Shown here: positions 36,461-49,569 of the stretch, in pieces | Layout: each line of letters begins with the position of its first letter | Position numbering within the stretch: the first letter of the stretch is position 1 | Assembly (NCBI RefSeq): GCF_040807025.1 | Contig: NC_090981.1 | Span: forward strand, 45,003,317 to 45,067,316 | DNA length: 64,000 nucleotides | Direction of reading: 5' to 3' | Source of the DNA: Struthio camelus | Taxonomy: Eukaryota; Chordata; Aves; Struthioniformes; Struthionidae | The notes under the pieces: generated by a model | The model's input: only the letters and a program-made list of their open reading frames with translations | Databases searched by the model: none | Told to the model about the DNA's origin: nothing | Translations under genes and position numbers: made by a program

Positions 36461-37668
36461 ATGTGAGCCGTAAAAACCACCACGGAGCTAAGCTGGGCCA
36501 GGTCTTCTCCTGACCAGCCTCTTTCCAGCCCCTCCAGTTCGGACAGCCAGCCTCCCTCAGCGTATTGCAACATGCTCCCACCAGGCTATTCAAGACAAAA
36601 GAATTCCTAATCTAGATTACACATCACAAAAAAATGGACAGTTTTACAGCAGCTTTCGGACTGGCACGTGCTAGGACCCTGAGTGGAGAGGCAGCACCCA
36701 TCTGTCGATTCATGCTAGCAATGCAGTTAACTAAGCCAGATGGGTCTTGCTAGCAGCGGCACACAGCATAAAGGGTTTTGTGTCCTTGCTTTGAAATTGG
36801 CAAGTTTAAAGTGTATAACATCTTGCAAGTAAAGCCCTAGAAACAGAAAGTGCATAAAGAGGCTCAGGTTAGTGTTTGACATTGCTTCGCTTTAGGTTAT
36901 AAATAAAAAACCCAGCTCTGCCCAACCCAGAAAGCAGAAGTTTTGCATATCCTTTTCCTGTATATCCTTGCTTGCCATGTCAGGGGGGATTTGTGTAGTG
37001 CACAGCCTCAGATCATTCATTTGCAATCTTCTGCTTCAATTTTCAACACAAAATGAATAGATACATTTCTCCTGACTTCAGCTCTGGACTTTGAAATATA
37101 GATTTTGAGATGAGAAAGAAATACATTCTTTTCCTAGCTACACCATATTTTTTCTGGAGAGGAAGTGAGCATTAGCCAAAAAGCAAAAATACAATCCACG
37201 ATTTCCTGTATTTTAACTGTCTCTCATCTTGAAGTAATAAACAAAGGTTAATCAAATACTTACTGGCTGAGTAAATATTTTTGCTCATATGTATAAACCA
37301 ACCTAGGTCAGATTCTCATATTTTGGCTCTGCATTAAGAAATGTGTCTTTGAAAAGCTTTTCAAGGTCGGTACATTCAAAATTAAGTTTTTCCATCTTAG
37401 CACCATATGCTAAATTGAGGAACTACGCATATATACATACATATGTATATACAGACACTCTATATACATTGTGTCTTACAGACCCTCCAAGAACTGTTTC
37501 TTTTTCCTCTAAACAAAGTCCATCAGTTTGTTCATGAAAGTGTCCCTAAGAAACTCTGTAATAAAAATTCAAAATACATTAGATAGAGGTCAGCTTGTTC
37601 CAACAAGAGAACACACTCCAGCTGCCTACAACTAGGTGGAAGGATCTTTCCACTGCACTTTACAGATT

Positions 37669-37677
37669 GGGGGGGGG
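37669..37677 (+). repeat. G9 homopolymer
   Basis: Nine consecutive G residues. It is minor, but it lies about 100 bp from the decayed retroelement at 37.8 kb and, on the element's minus strand, at its 3' side as a C9 run. I see no further structure. Confidence 0.85.
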
Positions 37678-37778
37678 TCACACCTAATCCTCCATTTAGG
37701 TAACACCATACTGCGCATACCCCCTCTCTGTGTATATTCACATCTATTTGGCTCTCAGCAATCTGCAGACCTATATCT

Positions 37779-38110
37779 CTATCTTATCACAGACCAGCAC
37801 GAAAGCCCTGTGCAGTGGACTCTTCCACAATTAATCATTTGCTCCAGCTCTGGAGATGCTGTGGTATAAGCTCTCAACCTTATTTTGATCAACCTATCAA
37901 ATTTTTCCATGATGCCATTGATCTGACGCTGCAGGCCCCAAAGGGCTTGACCCCACATTTTCCCCAAAAGCTAGAGAGAAGAGGGAACAGAAATGTAACT
38001 CCCTGGTCTGTGAAGACCTCCCAGAAGAAACTTAACCTGCTAGAAAGCAGAAACCTCTGCCACTGGCTTACCTGGACACAGCACCAGACAATGATACTTT
38101 CAAGTAGCAT
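37779..38110 (-). pseudogene. Decayed LTR-retroelement integrase relic (Ty3/Gypsy-like or retroviral)
   Basis: Two overlapping minus-strand frames carry successive parts of an integrase catalytic core. The first (38,110 down to 37,889) contains EVFTDQGVTF, with the aspartate codon at 38,006-38,008. The second, in another phase (37,967 down to 37,779), contains NGIMEKFDRL, with the glutamate codon at 37,905-37,907. The D and E codons lie 101 nt apart, close to the 108 nt expected of the DD35E integrase fold, so a small net deletion and a frame change separate them. Between them, GVKPF fits the stretch that usually follows the D motif. The first catalytic aspartate and the zinc-binding N terminus are not recognised. 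The copy is clearly dead. Whether it derives from a Gypsy element or an endogenous retrovirus cannot be settled by eye. Confidence 0.6.
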
Positions 38111-38375
38111 CTGCCAGCAAGAATATCTACATCTTCCAAAACTGTGTTGCTCTGCCTTAAAATATCTGTGGCTACATTTTGAAAGCTTTCCTTTCTGAGG
38201 ACAGCAGTATCAGGTTTATTCCAAGCTTTCCCCGCACACTGGTAGGATCACATTTATTGTGGCTGTGCTGAACTACTTTAAACTAACACCTCTGCAGTAA
38301 CCTTTGCTTCAGATAGCTGATCACTTCTTACCCTGAGAAGGACATTTTCAGGCCAGATATTACACCTGGGAACCA

Positions 38376-38627
38376 TTATCTGCCTTCGGATCCCCAAAGA
38401 CTCAGTTTTCTTGTGGGCAAGAAAAGCACCCATACTCTGAAAAAAAGTTTTTTCCCCTCCCCACAACCATTGCTACAAGGTTTAATAGCACTCAAGGTAG
38501 CAATAGCCTTCAGCTTCCCTGAGAAGTAATCAAGCATGAAGATCTGCTTTCTTGGACTTTCTTGGAGAGCAGGCATTATAGCCCTGGATAAGGTCTGAGC
38601 TGTGGAAACTGCCACCATTTTCACCAA
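38376..38627 (-). pseudogene. Possible RNase H relic of the same pol gene
   Basis: The minus-strand frame contains YFSGKLKAIAT (tyrosine codon starting at 38,528), which resembles the YFS-x-KL motif of retroviral RNase H domains and is followed by a cysteine at suitable spacing. It lies upstream of the integrase relic on the same strand, which is the normal pol order RNase H then integrase. The interval is shorter than in intact elements, so internal loss must be assumed. Evidence is one motif plus position, so confidence is limited. Confidence 0.35.
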
Positions 38628-39738
38628 ACCCTGCTTATCTTGCTAAGGCCTGCAGTCTTCCAAACCAGCTCCATCACCCCATCGGCAGGTGGGTGGCCCT
38701 GAGCCTCAGCTGAGCCAATGTCTCTGGATCCCGACAGCAAAAACATACAGTGAGCGTTATCAGACCAGCTATCCACCAGCTCATCCATTATGCTTGCCTC
38801 CATGAGCCTCAGTGAACCCATTTGCCCCAAAGGAACCAGAAGCCAACTTTCTCTGCAGCTGTTTTCACTACATTAACCTTTCATGGATCCAGGCCAGACC
38901 ACAAGGAAGCAAGCCACAGCCATCTGCCCATTATGTGCCTTATCCTGGAAAGATAGAGCATCCCAGGTCTTTGTCAGCAGTGGTCTAGCCTGGCTCTTTT
39001 CCCAGTTTGGGATTCACCCAAAACCCACTCCTGGGAAATCTTCACGTGACTTCTTCTTACAGAATTCCATCTTGAGCTAGTTCTGCCTGGATTTGTTTTC
39101 TCTGAACTGGATTGCTTTCCCTTTATTTATCCACTCTCTGTTATTTTTTTGAAATCTTGTATTTCCCACCTAGTGGCCATATTTTTAGGGTTACGTGGCT
39201 GTGCCTCATCAGCCATGGGAACTGACTGTCCTGATTCCTGATCCCTGTCTTACCTGAGGAGTTACTCCACTGTCAGGACTGTAGTCCCTTCCCTCCACTC
39301 ATTCTTTTTGCATGTCCCAATCCCAGTTCAATCTTACATCATAAGGCTACTTATGATTTAAGTAAGTACTTATGACTTAACTGTTCAGGTGTACACCAAT
39401 TAATTTCTAGCTATTTTTACAGACATCAGTAAGACGATGAGCAATGGGGCTTGATCAGTCTACCACAATCTTGGTGGTACATCAGACCAGGACACGTAAA
39501 TGGAGAACAGCTGACAAAATGAATGAACAGACCCTCTGGCCACTTTCAACTTCTCTGCTCCAAGTACCAGGTACTTGCTTGCAACTCGGCCAGCTGGTGG
39601 AAGCCCTCTGCACACATGCAGAGCAAGATTCAAACTCACACCCTCTGGATTTACAGCAAGCATGTTTTAACCTGACTTCTCAAAAACAGTAGGATAGAGA
39701 AGTATCTATAATGCCCCCTCCTCCTTTACAGACTCCAC

Positions 39739-39752
39739 ACTCTCTCTCTCTC
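39739..39752 (+). repeat. Short (CT)n microsatellite
   Basis: A run of about seven CT units. No further structure. Confidence 0.8.
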
Positions 39753-41956
39753 AATCCTTCCGGTTCAGTTTCAGCATCTCTCCTTGCACAAGAAGCCTCG
39801 TGGTTCTCAGCTACAATTTCTGGCATTACTGCTCTTGAGGGGGAGAACAGGGCTAGGACAACATCAGCTCTATCTGCCCTGGATGTTCCTGCCTTTGGAG
39901 TTTCCTTGCGCTTTCAGGTTGCATGAGTCTTTTCAAACAGATACGGGCACATCGGGCCTCTTTCCCAGGCTGTCATCAGGGTCTGGGTCCTATCTTTTGC
40001 CTGCATGTTCCAGGGAAGTGTTTCTGCCAGTTGTGCTTTGGGTAGCTCTCCGAGCTCTGACTCATACAGCTCCATAATCCACCTCAGAGGAAGCCAATTG
40101 TACGTGGCTTTCCTCCATCTCTCCTATCCTTCTTGCTACTTGTAAGAATGCAAAACTTTTTTTTTTCTTACCATTTCCTTTGACTAATCTTGCTTTTTTT
40201 CTGCTGTGGTCACTTTATGGGAAGTAGTGTGGTTGTAGAGAACCCAGTCTCAGTGACTACACCAGCTGCCACAACTCAGGGGGAGAGCTGGTTTCTGACC
40301 TTTACACAGTCTCCCTGGGAACACATTCCCTCAGTTCTAAGATTGTAGGCGTCTACTTTTCATATAAGGGTGAGCTTCATTTCCTACAGTGGCTCTTCAG
40401 CACTCTCAAAGGAAGCTGAACCACTATTAGGGACATAGCCCTTCAGGGAGAAATGCAACTAACACATGTTTGCAGTGGGACAGGGTAACCTTTTCCGAAC
40501 AAACAGGAATCTGTTAGACAATCTTGATATATTTATAGCAAGTCTATATCAGCCATGTTATTTCTTTCTCTCCTCAACAACGGCAAAAAATTCATTTTTA
40601 TCAATTTACTCAGCAGCCAGTTTTCATCCTTCAGTTCTGACACTTCTGTCTGATTTCATGCTCTAGTTACATTATTTTAACTGTTTCTGAATCCCTGGGC
40701 TTCAGAATGTGTGGTCATAGGTCTTCCACTGTAAATATATCAGGGGCCTCTGATCATTAACAGCTTGACTCAAGCATGAGATCTTCACCAGATCCACCTG
40801 GCCAGGCGGCTCCGATGGACTCCGTGCAAGTCCACATGGTGGAGCTGATGCAGTATAACCTCATGGGTGCACAGTCACTGTGATGTGAACCCATGCAGGA
40901 GCAGCACGCACCATTCCGCCTTGTATGGTCAAGTGCAGCTGCCATGCCTGCTACTTCAGCAGTCTACCTGGGCCTCCAGCCACTCCTCTAAAAAGGTATT
41001 ACAGCCCTGTTACAGGTTCAGAGAGAAAGCTGCCATTTAGCACACTGTCATTTTTGATGGGGAATCTGTCAATAGGATTTTTAACAGCAACAAGATCAGG
41101 GCATGCTTTCGCCCCAGACTAGGCAAGTAAAGAAAAATACATTCACAGTTGGTTACATTAAGAGAAGGTAACCTTCTGATATGCAGAGGCTTGCTGGCCA
41201 ACAGTATGGATATAGAGGCTTCCTTCTATTTGATAGATCTGCAAAAGTTCAAAGAACAAGCATTTTGCAGAAAGCACAAAAAAGACTTTTACTCCATCCC
41301 TCCTTGGCGCATTGTCCTCTCCATGTCCATAATCACCCCTCTTAGAATTGGTAACTGTTATGATCACATCGTTTAATTCAAGAGCGTCTAGTAATTGGAA
41401 GGACATAGCTCTGACTGAAAACCTGAACGCATCCACCCAACTGAGATCAACACTAGAAGCCAAAAATGGGTCCTCACTGAAGTTCAGTCACTTGAGAGAT
41501 GGACCTACTTCAAGTAGAGAGTCAAGGGCACCTTGAAACTGTGTATTTAAGCTTGAGTCAGAAGCCTCATTTTCTAGGAATCAAGAGACTTTCCATGCAA
41601 TTCCAGGTTTTGTTTCCATCACTATCTGCGTGATAGTCATAGCCACAGTCTCTGAATCAAAGGTCTTTTGAGTACACATCAGCAAGTGTCCCTGTTGGGA
41701 TATCTGTTTACTTTGTTGACTCTGAATCCATTCCACATCCATAGCCCGCCTCTGGTCCCAGATATCTGTCTTTATCCTTTCCTAGTTTGAAAAAGAGAAG
41801 CCCTCCTCGGAGGTTCATCAGACTGGAAACTGCCAGAGCTCCCAGAACTCCTCCTACTGTTTCTTCAGATACCTGGGCACAAGCTATGCTTCAGAATACC
41901 TCCGAGAAAACTATTTCCTGAGCCTCAGAAAAGCCTTCTGCAAACCAGAAAAATTC

Positions 41957-41974
41957 TTTTTTTTTTTTTTTTTA
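41957..41974 (+). repeat. T18 homopolymer
   Basis: Eighteen T residues, an A18 tract on the minus strand. It falls inside the possible retroelement region. No adjacent processed pseudogene was recognised. Confidence 0.9.
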
Positions 41975-42300
41975 AGCGGAGGTAGCAGTAGGGTGTAGGT
42001 ACAGAAAGCTGGTTTCCTTTGATGATGAGAGACCTGCCTTATTTTTGGGTGTTGAAGACACTGACTCCATTTTCCCATGAGGGAAAAAGAGGTCAATCTC
42101 CCTCTGGATCTGGGTAGTATTTATCGTAATGTAGACCAGGGCCTCCTGAGTAATATTGCGTCTAGCTCTCGCCACAGCTCAAGATCTTCCTTGCCCCTTC
42201 TTCACAGCCCTACCTCAGTTTCCTCAACTAATTCTTTGGCACTGCTATTGATTTACTTGAGATCAAACTTCTATTTCAACTAGAAGAGGCTTATCATTGC

Positions 42301-45300
42301 ATGAAATGGATAAAAATCTTGGAGATGTTTTGGTGGAAAGTGGCTTGATTAAGTAAAATAACAAGCAGTGATTGTGATCTATGTAGTGAGTTATCAGTTT
42401 GAAAATCTCAGACACATCCCTAGTGTGTCCTGAGAGCACAGGACAGGCTGGATGTAGCATAGTTTTAGCGGAAATGATCTGGGGAGTAACAGTTGGAAAC
42501 TAACTTGGATGTACAAGAAAAGACTTAGATCCAAGGTACCTATAGTAGCTAATTTTAAAACACTTTCAGTCATATGTTCAAAGCAACCTCTATAGCATTT
42601 CTCCGAGTTTAACTGCGTGGCTGAGAAGGTTTTCTTCTGTCATTGATAATTAGAATGATAATCAACAGAAATTTATGTACAGTCTGGCAATTAAGTAGTT
42701 TATATCTGTCTCATCAAGAGATTTCCTGAGGTATGTTTTAGTTTAGATGTCTTCCTAGCAGTGGTGTGATACCTCTTTCCACCCGAACCCCCCCCCCCCC
42801 AATATCTCTTCTTTAGTAGACCTCTTACATCCTTTTCACCTTTCTGTTGCTTGCCTTCATCCCTCGGCGTTCCCTATATGTGCCCCCACCAAAGGAGGAA
42901 CGTTTCCTGGAGCCACGAGAAGGCAGTTGTATTCAAACACTGGCTCGGAAAGGAGCAGTATTCTTCATCCCCAGCCAGGGCCAACCGTGGCACTGCGGCT
43001 CCAGTCACAATGGGTACTGAAGTCTCAACATCTCGAGCTGAGTTGTAACTGGTATATGTGGAATGCTGAATCAGCACATCACCTTATTTCCCCAACTTTG
43101 TCTCTCACTTTCACTCCCTTTCTCCCATCCTCACCCAGTGCAGCTCAGGGTTGTGCATGAACAGGCCTGCTGTAGACCCTAAGCCCAGACGGAAGGCTTC
43201 CAAAAGCGCAACACAACAAATCAGCATGTGCTCAGAACTGATGCATGCACATCTGCTCCATTGAGATGCCTCAGCACCAGGACCTTTCACTTAGTGTCAA
43301 CAAATGACATATTCTATGAGGTTTGCAGTGATTAACGTGAAGCAGTATCAGCTTCTAAAGGAATACTAAATCAATCTCAATACACTCTTGAAAGTGAATG
43401 CAAATAAAATATCCACATTTCATCCAGCAGATGCAAATAGCAGGACTCAGCTTTGCTTTGCCTGATGCTCAGTTGACTTTCCCTGACAATTTAGTCTCCA
43501 AACTAATCACTGACATTTGGCACATCCGAAGTTCTTTTAGCCACAGAGAAAGAGCATAGCACAGAGGACTGTGAGGGCAGAGGACACAAATGAGAAAGGA
43601 ACGTAAATGTTACCTTTCTCTCTGGCCAACTATGGTTCTGACTCCTTACTAGCCTGCCAAATGAAATGCCATTTGTCCTTAGAAGACATATGAATTATAA
43701 AGGTCTCCAAGCACAAGGTATGCAATTATGGCTGTATTTTGAAAACAGAGTGCAAGGGAGTGTGATGTGGTTTCCTATCCCTTCCCTTGCACATTTCTGC
43801 TGGAATTAAGCCCTTCCAATCAGGACACTACTGACTGCAGTAGGAAAACACCATCTACTTTGGCCTTACCGTCAAGAAGGAAGTTCTCCCACCATTTCAC
43901 AGAAAGGGACAGATGTTGTGGCTGATCTGCTCAGTAGCGCTAGCCCATATGAAGACAAAACCCCACACAGGATGCCACGGCAGCTCCCAGGTGAGCTTCA
44001 CCCTGATGGAGGGAGGCCACGATGGCTCCTTGGCAGCTGGCGTGTGTGTTAGCTTTCATATACATATCAAAAGCAATTCAGGCTGCCCCCAGAGTACGTT
44101 TTCTTTTAAGACAAGGCAAAAAGCTAAGTAACTGGTATAAAAATGATCAAGACAATCTTTTTTGGAGGTAGCTATTCAGTATGTAAGTTTGAATACAGCC
44201 ATAGACCACACCTAGAGGACTGAATGAAAGCCCTGCAAAATCTATGGATCTGGCCTGAGTATGCACACACACTGGAGAAGGGGTGAAGACACTGAAAATG
44301 ATGGCTAAGAGACAGTCAAAGACCTCCTATAGAAATTAAGTCTAGAATCAAAATTCCTTAAGAGTTATGCCTACCAGCAATGAAGACAGTATTAATGTGT
44401 AGTAAGTAATAATCAGATAGAAAATACAGACAGATAAGAAAGCTGCAGAACTCAGTAAACACTTCTGGTATTGAAGCAAAGTGCCTTTAAGAGTGGAATA
44501 TTACAGAGTCGTTTGCAAAACTAAATGATAGTAAAAAAATATCAAGTGTCAGAATTCATTGGCCTGGTTCTCAAAAAATGTGTTTCACTGAAAACCACAA
44601 AGAAAGAATAAATACAAAAATAAGCTTTTTAAAGGGTCCTGCCCTAATAAAATAAATATATCAAAGAAAGACAAGCAAAAGTTTTGTGACCATTTTGGAA
44701 TCTGATCATGATGTTCTAGGCTCTCAGAGAGTATAAAGAAATAGCATGTTATATTATGCCTGAAAGATTATTCCTTCTAATGGTAGCTGTAAATAGTATG
44801 CCTATTTGAAACTTTGAATGAGAAAGGACAAAGCGTACCGTGTGACTCAAATGCACACTGCTCTACAAAAACATATCAGCAGTGTTATACCTAAAACAAA
44901 CCGAGACAGCTTGTGAAAAATGTAATATAGTGCAAAAACATGCCCGCTGGTCTGTTGTTGCAGACAGGGTGGCCTGCTCCAGAAAGTGTGAGGAAATCCC
45001 AGCTAAGACCTAATGGGGCCAGGCAGCTCCTGCACCTCCGAGCCTGCGCCCAGCCCCGAGCCGACTGCACGGAGCCCAGCAAGGTCCCCGGACCTGGGCT
45101 GCGCTTTAGCAGACCATGCTTTGTAGCTAGTGTCCACCCTTTAGTTGCAGGGAGATTCTGCTGATGTGAAGCTTAGTTTAAAAGCGCGCACCCTATCGCC
45201 TATAAGAGGCAGAGTAGGAAGAACGTGGTCACAGTCTGGGAGGTGGTGCCTGCCAGCAGCAAACCAGCGGCGGCAAGCAGTTCCCATGCAGCGGTGCGAG

Positions 45301-46464
45301 TACAAGGCCCCAGGTGCTGGGGACAAGCCACTGCCACTGTCCCACCGCGTACTGTCAGCAATGCTGAAAGCTTCATAGCACCCCAGCGAGCCGAGAGCAG
45401 ACCCTCTGCTGCCCAACTGGCTGCGGCTGGCACAGTGTCTCCTCTAATGGGGGCTGTTTAATTCACTTTTACCAATATTAGGGAATTTTGATGAGGCTCA
45501 GACTTTTTTTTTTACTTTTCTCTTCTTCTGCTTTTTAATCAGATGTGTCAGAAGCCAGATAAACCTTACTCGGGCTCCTGACCAAGTCCCTGCTTTGAGT
45601 AAACTCATTCCAGAGGTTTCCCACAGAGTCGCAGTACCTTGTACTCTTGCCTGTGAGCACATACTTGTCTCTGCTGCTTTGTGGGTCCTGCACATGAATA
45701 TTTTGGGCCATCCTAGGAGGTCTAGTACTCCTGAGTAGGCAGTCTTAAGTCTCCCTATGCCCCAGCCTGCTTATTTTTTGTAGTGGTTTTAAAACATTTA
45801 TTTTTACCATTGAAATACCTCGCTAGTCAACTTTTTGGAAACCAATACTGCTCTACTTTAATGTGTACTTTTCAGCTAAACTGGTACCTTTTTTGTTGTC
45901 CTTTCCTTCTGCATGGTTACCTACTCCCTGCTGACACAGACTCCTCAAGCACAGTTTCACACTGCTGTGCTGTCCAGTCTGCCCTGGGTCATGCTGGCAA
46001 ACTCCACAGTAAGCTCATTGCCATATTGTCCTAACCCTGGGTACTGCCCACACTTACATGGAGAAAGTCCAAGGAACTAATTTTTTTCAATCTTTCTGTT
46101 TCATTTCTGGAAACCTACAAAAAACATAGCTGGAGAAGCAAAATTTGAGGGACCAAGTTGCTGAATGGAGGCCCAAGGAGTCAGTATATAGGTGCAGGGC
46201 TGCCATGCTGCATGCACTACAAGATGTCTTTCAATTACTGTCTTAACGAGAAATTCATTTATTTTTACAAATATGGAATACTTCAGTATTATTATTAAAC
46301 ACTCTATGACTGAAACATCCCCTTCACAGCTAAGGAGAAATCTGCCAGTCTGGCTTTGGTAATGGATCGTAGCCTAATAGATATATAAGCAGGTCTTGTA
46401 CTTCCCCATTACGGAATAGCAAGAGAACTCTTTCAGGGATTCATGCCAACTGACAGTACTTACA
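42301..46464. other. Unique non-coding stretch
   Basis: No gene. A C13 tract at 42.79 kb is listed separately. The blocks at 45,010-45,120 and 45,240-45,440 are GC-richer with scattered CpGs and give short open frames on both strands, none of them recognised. Confidence 0.5.
42788..42800 (+). repeat. C13 homopolymer
   Basis: Thirteen consecutive C residues (G13 on the minus strand). It is likely length-variable. Confidence 0.9.
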
Positions 46465-46545
46465 TTTAATATTTCTATATGGCACTTTTCTACAGTGCAC
46501 TGCAAGGTGTTGTAAGGCTTCATTAGCTAATACTTGTGAAAAAAA
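46465..46545 (-). repeat. Possible SINE tail relic
   Basis: The run tttctatatggcacttttct, then a ctgcaaggtgttgtaaggct segment, resembles the reversed CORE-SINE/MIR-type 'tatatagcacctttca...caaagcactttaca' segment also seen at 49.57 kb. It is short and weak. Confidence 0.3.
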
Positions 46546-49500
46546 TAATAAGAGACTGCTTTAACGTCAAATATTATGAGGACGGTTTTCACCGTTCAAA
46601 ACCTACCATTGCATCTTGGAGCAATCAGCTGTTGCCGAGTGCTCACTGCAGTCAGCTTTGGCAATGACAGGCATCAGCCACCAGCGATAGTGTTACCATC
46701 ACCACGTGTGAACAGGAGGGCTTGGAGCAGCCTGAAAGGAACAATGGCACATTGGGTTTTTTTTGTTGGAATGGTTTTTTTTTTTTCCACAGCTAAAGGA
46801 ACATTTAATTGATTTCCTAAGCAGGAATCTTAATTTTCTCTATTGGTAACACTATAGCAGCTAAGCCTATTTATAGAACAGTCATGTTTTTACCAAGAGA
46901 TTTCATTTTAAACCTTTCAAAAGAGTCATAAAAAGAAATAGAAAGTAACAAAAAGGAGGCAAGAAGGCTATATTTCAGCGTAAGTGAAAACTGTTGCCGT
47001 TGCTATTCACAGAACAATTCACACTGAATAGCAGTAAGCTTTTACTGGCACATTAAACAAACAAACGACAGTTTAAATTAAAACATTTAACCAACTGTTG
47101 GCCTTGACAAACCTTCCTACACTTGGCCATCGATTTTATATACCTAGAAACAGCACAGACCTTTTTGTCCAGCCTCTCAGCAACAGGACACCATCCCACC
47201 GGCCGAGCCAGGCTGGGCTCTCCAGTGAGCCCAGGCAGGGTGCTACCAGGAGTCGCTAGAGACCGGCCCCAGCCATGCCTGCACGTGGCTGGGGCTGAGC
47301 TGTGCGCCCAGGACCCTGGCGGGTTGCGTACCACCTCCCAGCATGGCCCAGTGTCACCCAAGCACCGTTGGGTCGTTAGACCTCCCATCTCTCTCCTACT
47401 GCCCTCGGGTTCGGGTGGGCACCTTTGCCTGGCACTGGCCCTGTGGCAGCCGGGATGACTTCCTAAAAACCTAGCCTGAGATAGGTTAAGTCCAGAGACA
47501 CTGTAAGGTCACCCTCTTCACCCACGTTTTGGGATCATCTATGCTGGAGCTGAGAGCCCTGCCCTTATCGCCTCCCTCTGCCTGCCAGGCTGGCTCCTCT
47601 CCCTTACAGGCACTCTTCTCTTTCACTTTATTTTACTTCAAACAGTTTTATCATGTTTTTATGCAGCACAAACATGTCAAACAGAGGAGTCATTACTTAA
47701 TTACTTGATACCTAAATCAGCGAGTTTAGTCAAAGATCTCAAGTTTGCTTAATTACAGTGAACTTTATATAAACATCTGCTAGCAAACATCAGGGCTTGC
47801 AGGAAGTACGCCACAAATGGCAGGAAGCCTCAAGAAAATAATCTGGGGTAACAAAATAAACACAGTGGTTCATCTCAACTTGCTAATCTTCTGAATATTT
47901 CCATTCTAGAGTGCTTCTGACATGCATTTTTGAAATTCAACCAGAAGTCTACACACCACTGGAGTGTTTTGCTTTGCTACTCCAGCAGGCTGAAAACTGA
48001 GTCAACATGTCTACTATCCACCTAGTTTCTCAAGGAATTCTGTCATTAACCTTATACCATTTCTCTCTGCCACAAAACATAGCCAGTAAGACCTAATCCT
48101 GGCATAAATATGTGTATTTTAACTTAATATCTATAAATTTTAGTTTAGCTTCTTTTTTTTTTGTTCACAGAAGGGTCTCTTATGTATGGGCAGGACTAAT
48201 TTTGTGATAAACTGTCCTGTCAGAATTTTTTCCAGTATACAATGCCTCTAACCACATGCATCAGCCTCCAGGTACATCCTCCAGACAAAATCAGGCTTTT
48301 TTAAATGAAAGAGGCCCCTTTTCCTCTAACTTCTCTCACAGGTAGATGGCAAACATCTCTATCAAGACTAGATCCACCTCGTCCTCACAGACTTTTCCTA
48401 CCAAGGAAAATTCAAGTGGGAAAGTGAAATTCAAGTGGGAAAGGCCTAAGGTTTGTTCCCACCAGGATTTCAGCTGTGCTGCTGGAAGCAAGATATTCTG
48501 GAGAACTCTGAGACATTGGGTCGCCCTTGTCAGGGGGTCATGCCACAACATGGAAGATAGATACTTGGATTTTCATGAGCCTCCTTTACATTTGTATGCT
48601 GCAGCCCCGCTCAGGCCAAATCTGTGCCTCTCACATGCGTCAGTCACCACGGGCCACCTACAAGCAAAGTGTGCCCAAGGCTGAGGTCCACAGTGCCAGG
48701 GTAGCATCGAGGACCGTAGGCAGGGCTGTGCCAGGACTCAGCGCCCCTCAGCAGAACAGGCTAAGCATGGTACCTCCCGGCCCCGCTCGCCCAGGCCTGG
48801 CCCTCCAGGCTTGCCCAGCTGTGCAGCCCTACGTGGCTATATCTTTATGTAAGGACTGATGCTGAGCCAGCCTCTGTGCCTATGCCAGTGCAGAAGGAGG
48901 CATAAGATGAGTCCTTACTCCATGTCTTCACCTAGTCCTATGCCATTTTACAGATCTATATGAAGTCAATTGACTTTCTGTAGCCTATATTATTATTTAC
49001 TGTTGATAAATGTCTCTCAGAGTTATAGAAGAATACATATAATCAAACTTAATAAGCACATTAATGGCAAAATACTGCAATGCATAATATTTAATTGTAA
49101 TTTATCCACCTGTTCTTAACAGTGTTACCTGTTTGTCACAAAGGAGAGCTGTAGCTACGCATATAATTTAACTCTGGTGTAAGCTGAGCTCTGGTCACCA
49201 CAGCAGATAACCTCTCTTAGTATTTTACCTGATGGAATTAGGGTATTAACAGTGCAAAAGTCTATTAAAAATAAAAATAACAAGAAAGTAGTCCTATCAG
49301 AGTGAAACCTATGCCATTTCCCAGTGCTGCCCGAGTCTCTTAAATTACCCACAAGACAGGAATTTTTCCTTATTAAGCATGGCTTAATGATGGCCCCAGA
49401 AAAGAACTAATTAACCTAATGGCAGGAAACCTAGTGTGTAATATTGAGCATGACATTAATAGCTGTGTAAATGCCAAAGACATTTTTTTTTCCAAATTAT

Positions 49501-49569
49501 TATGTGATTTCTGTTACTGTTGATCAAGATACGCTGAGAGACATTTGACCTACCTACACGATCTTATAA
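46546..49569. other. Unique non-coding stretch
   Basis: No gene or confident repeat. 47,190-47,450 is GC-rich and open on both strands (111 codons each way) without known domains. 47,690-47,900 is AT-rich with two TTAATTA homeodomain-type cores. A near-perfect 17-bp duplication (aattcaagtgggaaag, 19-bp period) lies at about 48,409-48,443. Confidence 0.5.

Larger units (their letters stand above)
34951..37778. other. Unique non-coding stretch
   Basis: No gene or confident interspersed repeat. It contains a C19 tract, listed separately, and a TA/CATA-rich, partly palindromic run around 37,428-37,455. Confidence 0.5.
38628..42300 (-). other. Possible remainder of the decayed retroelement
   Basis: This stretch is pyrimidine-rich on the plus strand, unlike its AT-rich neighbours, and continuous with the integrase relic. 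A minus-strand frame at 41,158-41,463 shows a D-x-x-K-x-FF pattern (near 41,280-41,298) followed by a spaced Q/T pattern. That is loosely like the RT block around the first catalytic aspartate, but no YxDD-type box was found nearby. No long terminal repeats could be paired. I regard the extension as plausible but unproven. Confidence 0.2.

Noticed and set aside
37428-37455. Palindromic TATACATA/TATGTATA run as a possible hairpin or operator
   Set aside because: Simple AT-rich TA/CATA repeats produce such symmetry readily, and no perfect long arm is present.
40900-41160. Search for the second RT block and YxDD-type box downstream of the D-x-x-K-x-FF pattern
   Set aside because: No such box was seen in any minus-strand phase, so the RT assignment at 41.2-41.4 kb is kept only as a weak possibility.
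45180-45460. Candidate CpG island
   Set aside because: CpGs are scattered and many CpG positions read TG or CA. By eye the density is below the islands at 24.2 and 57.9 kb.
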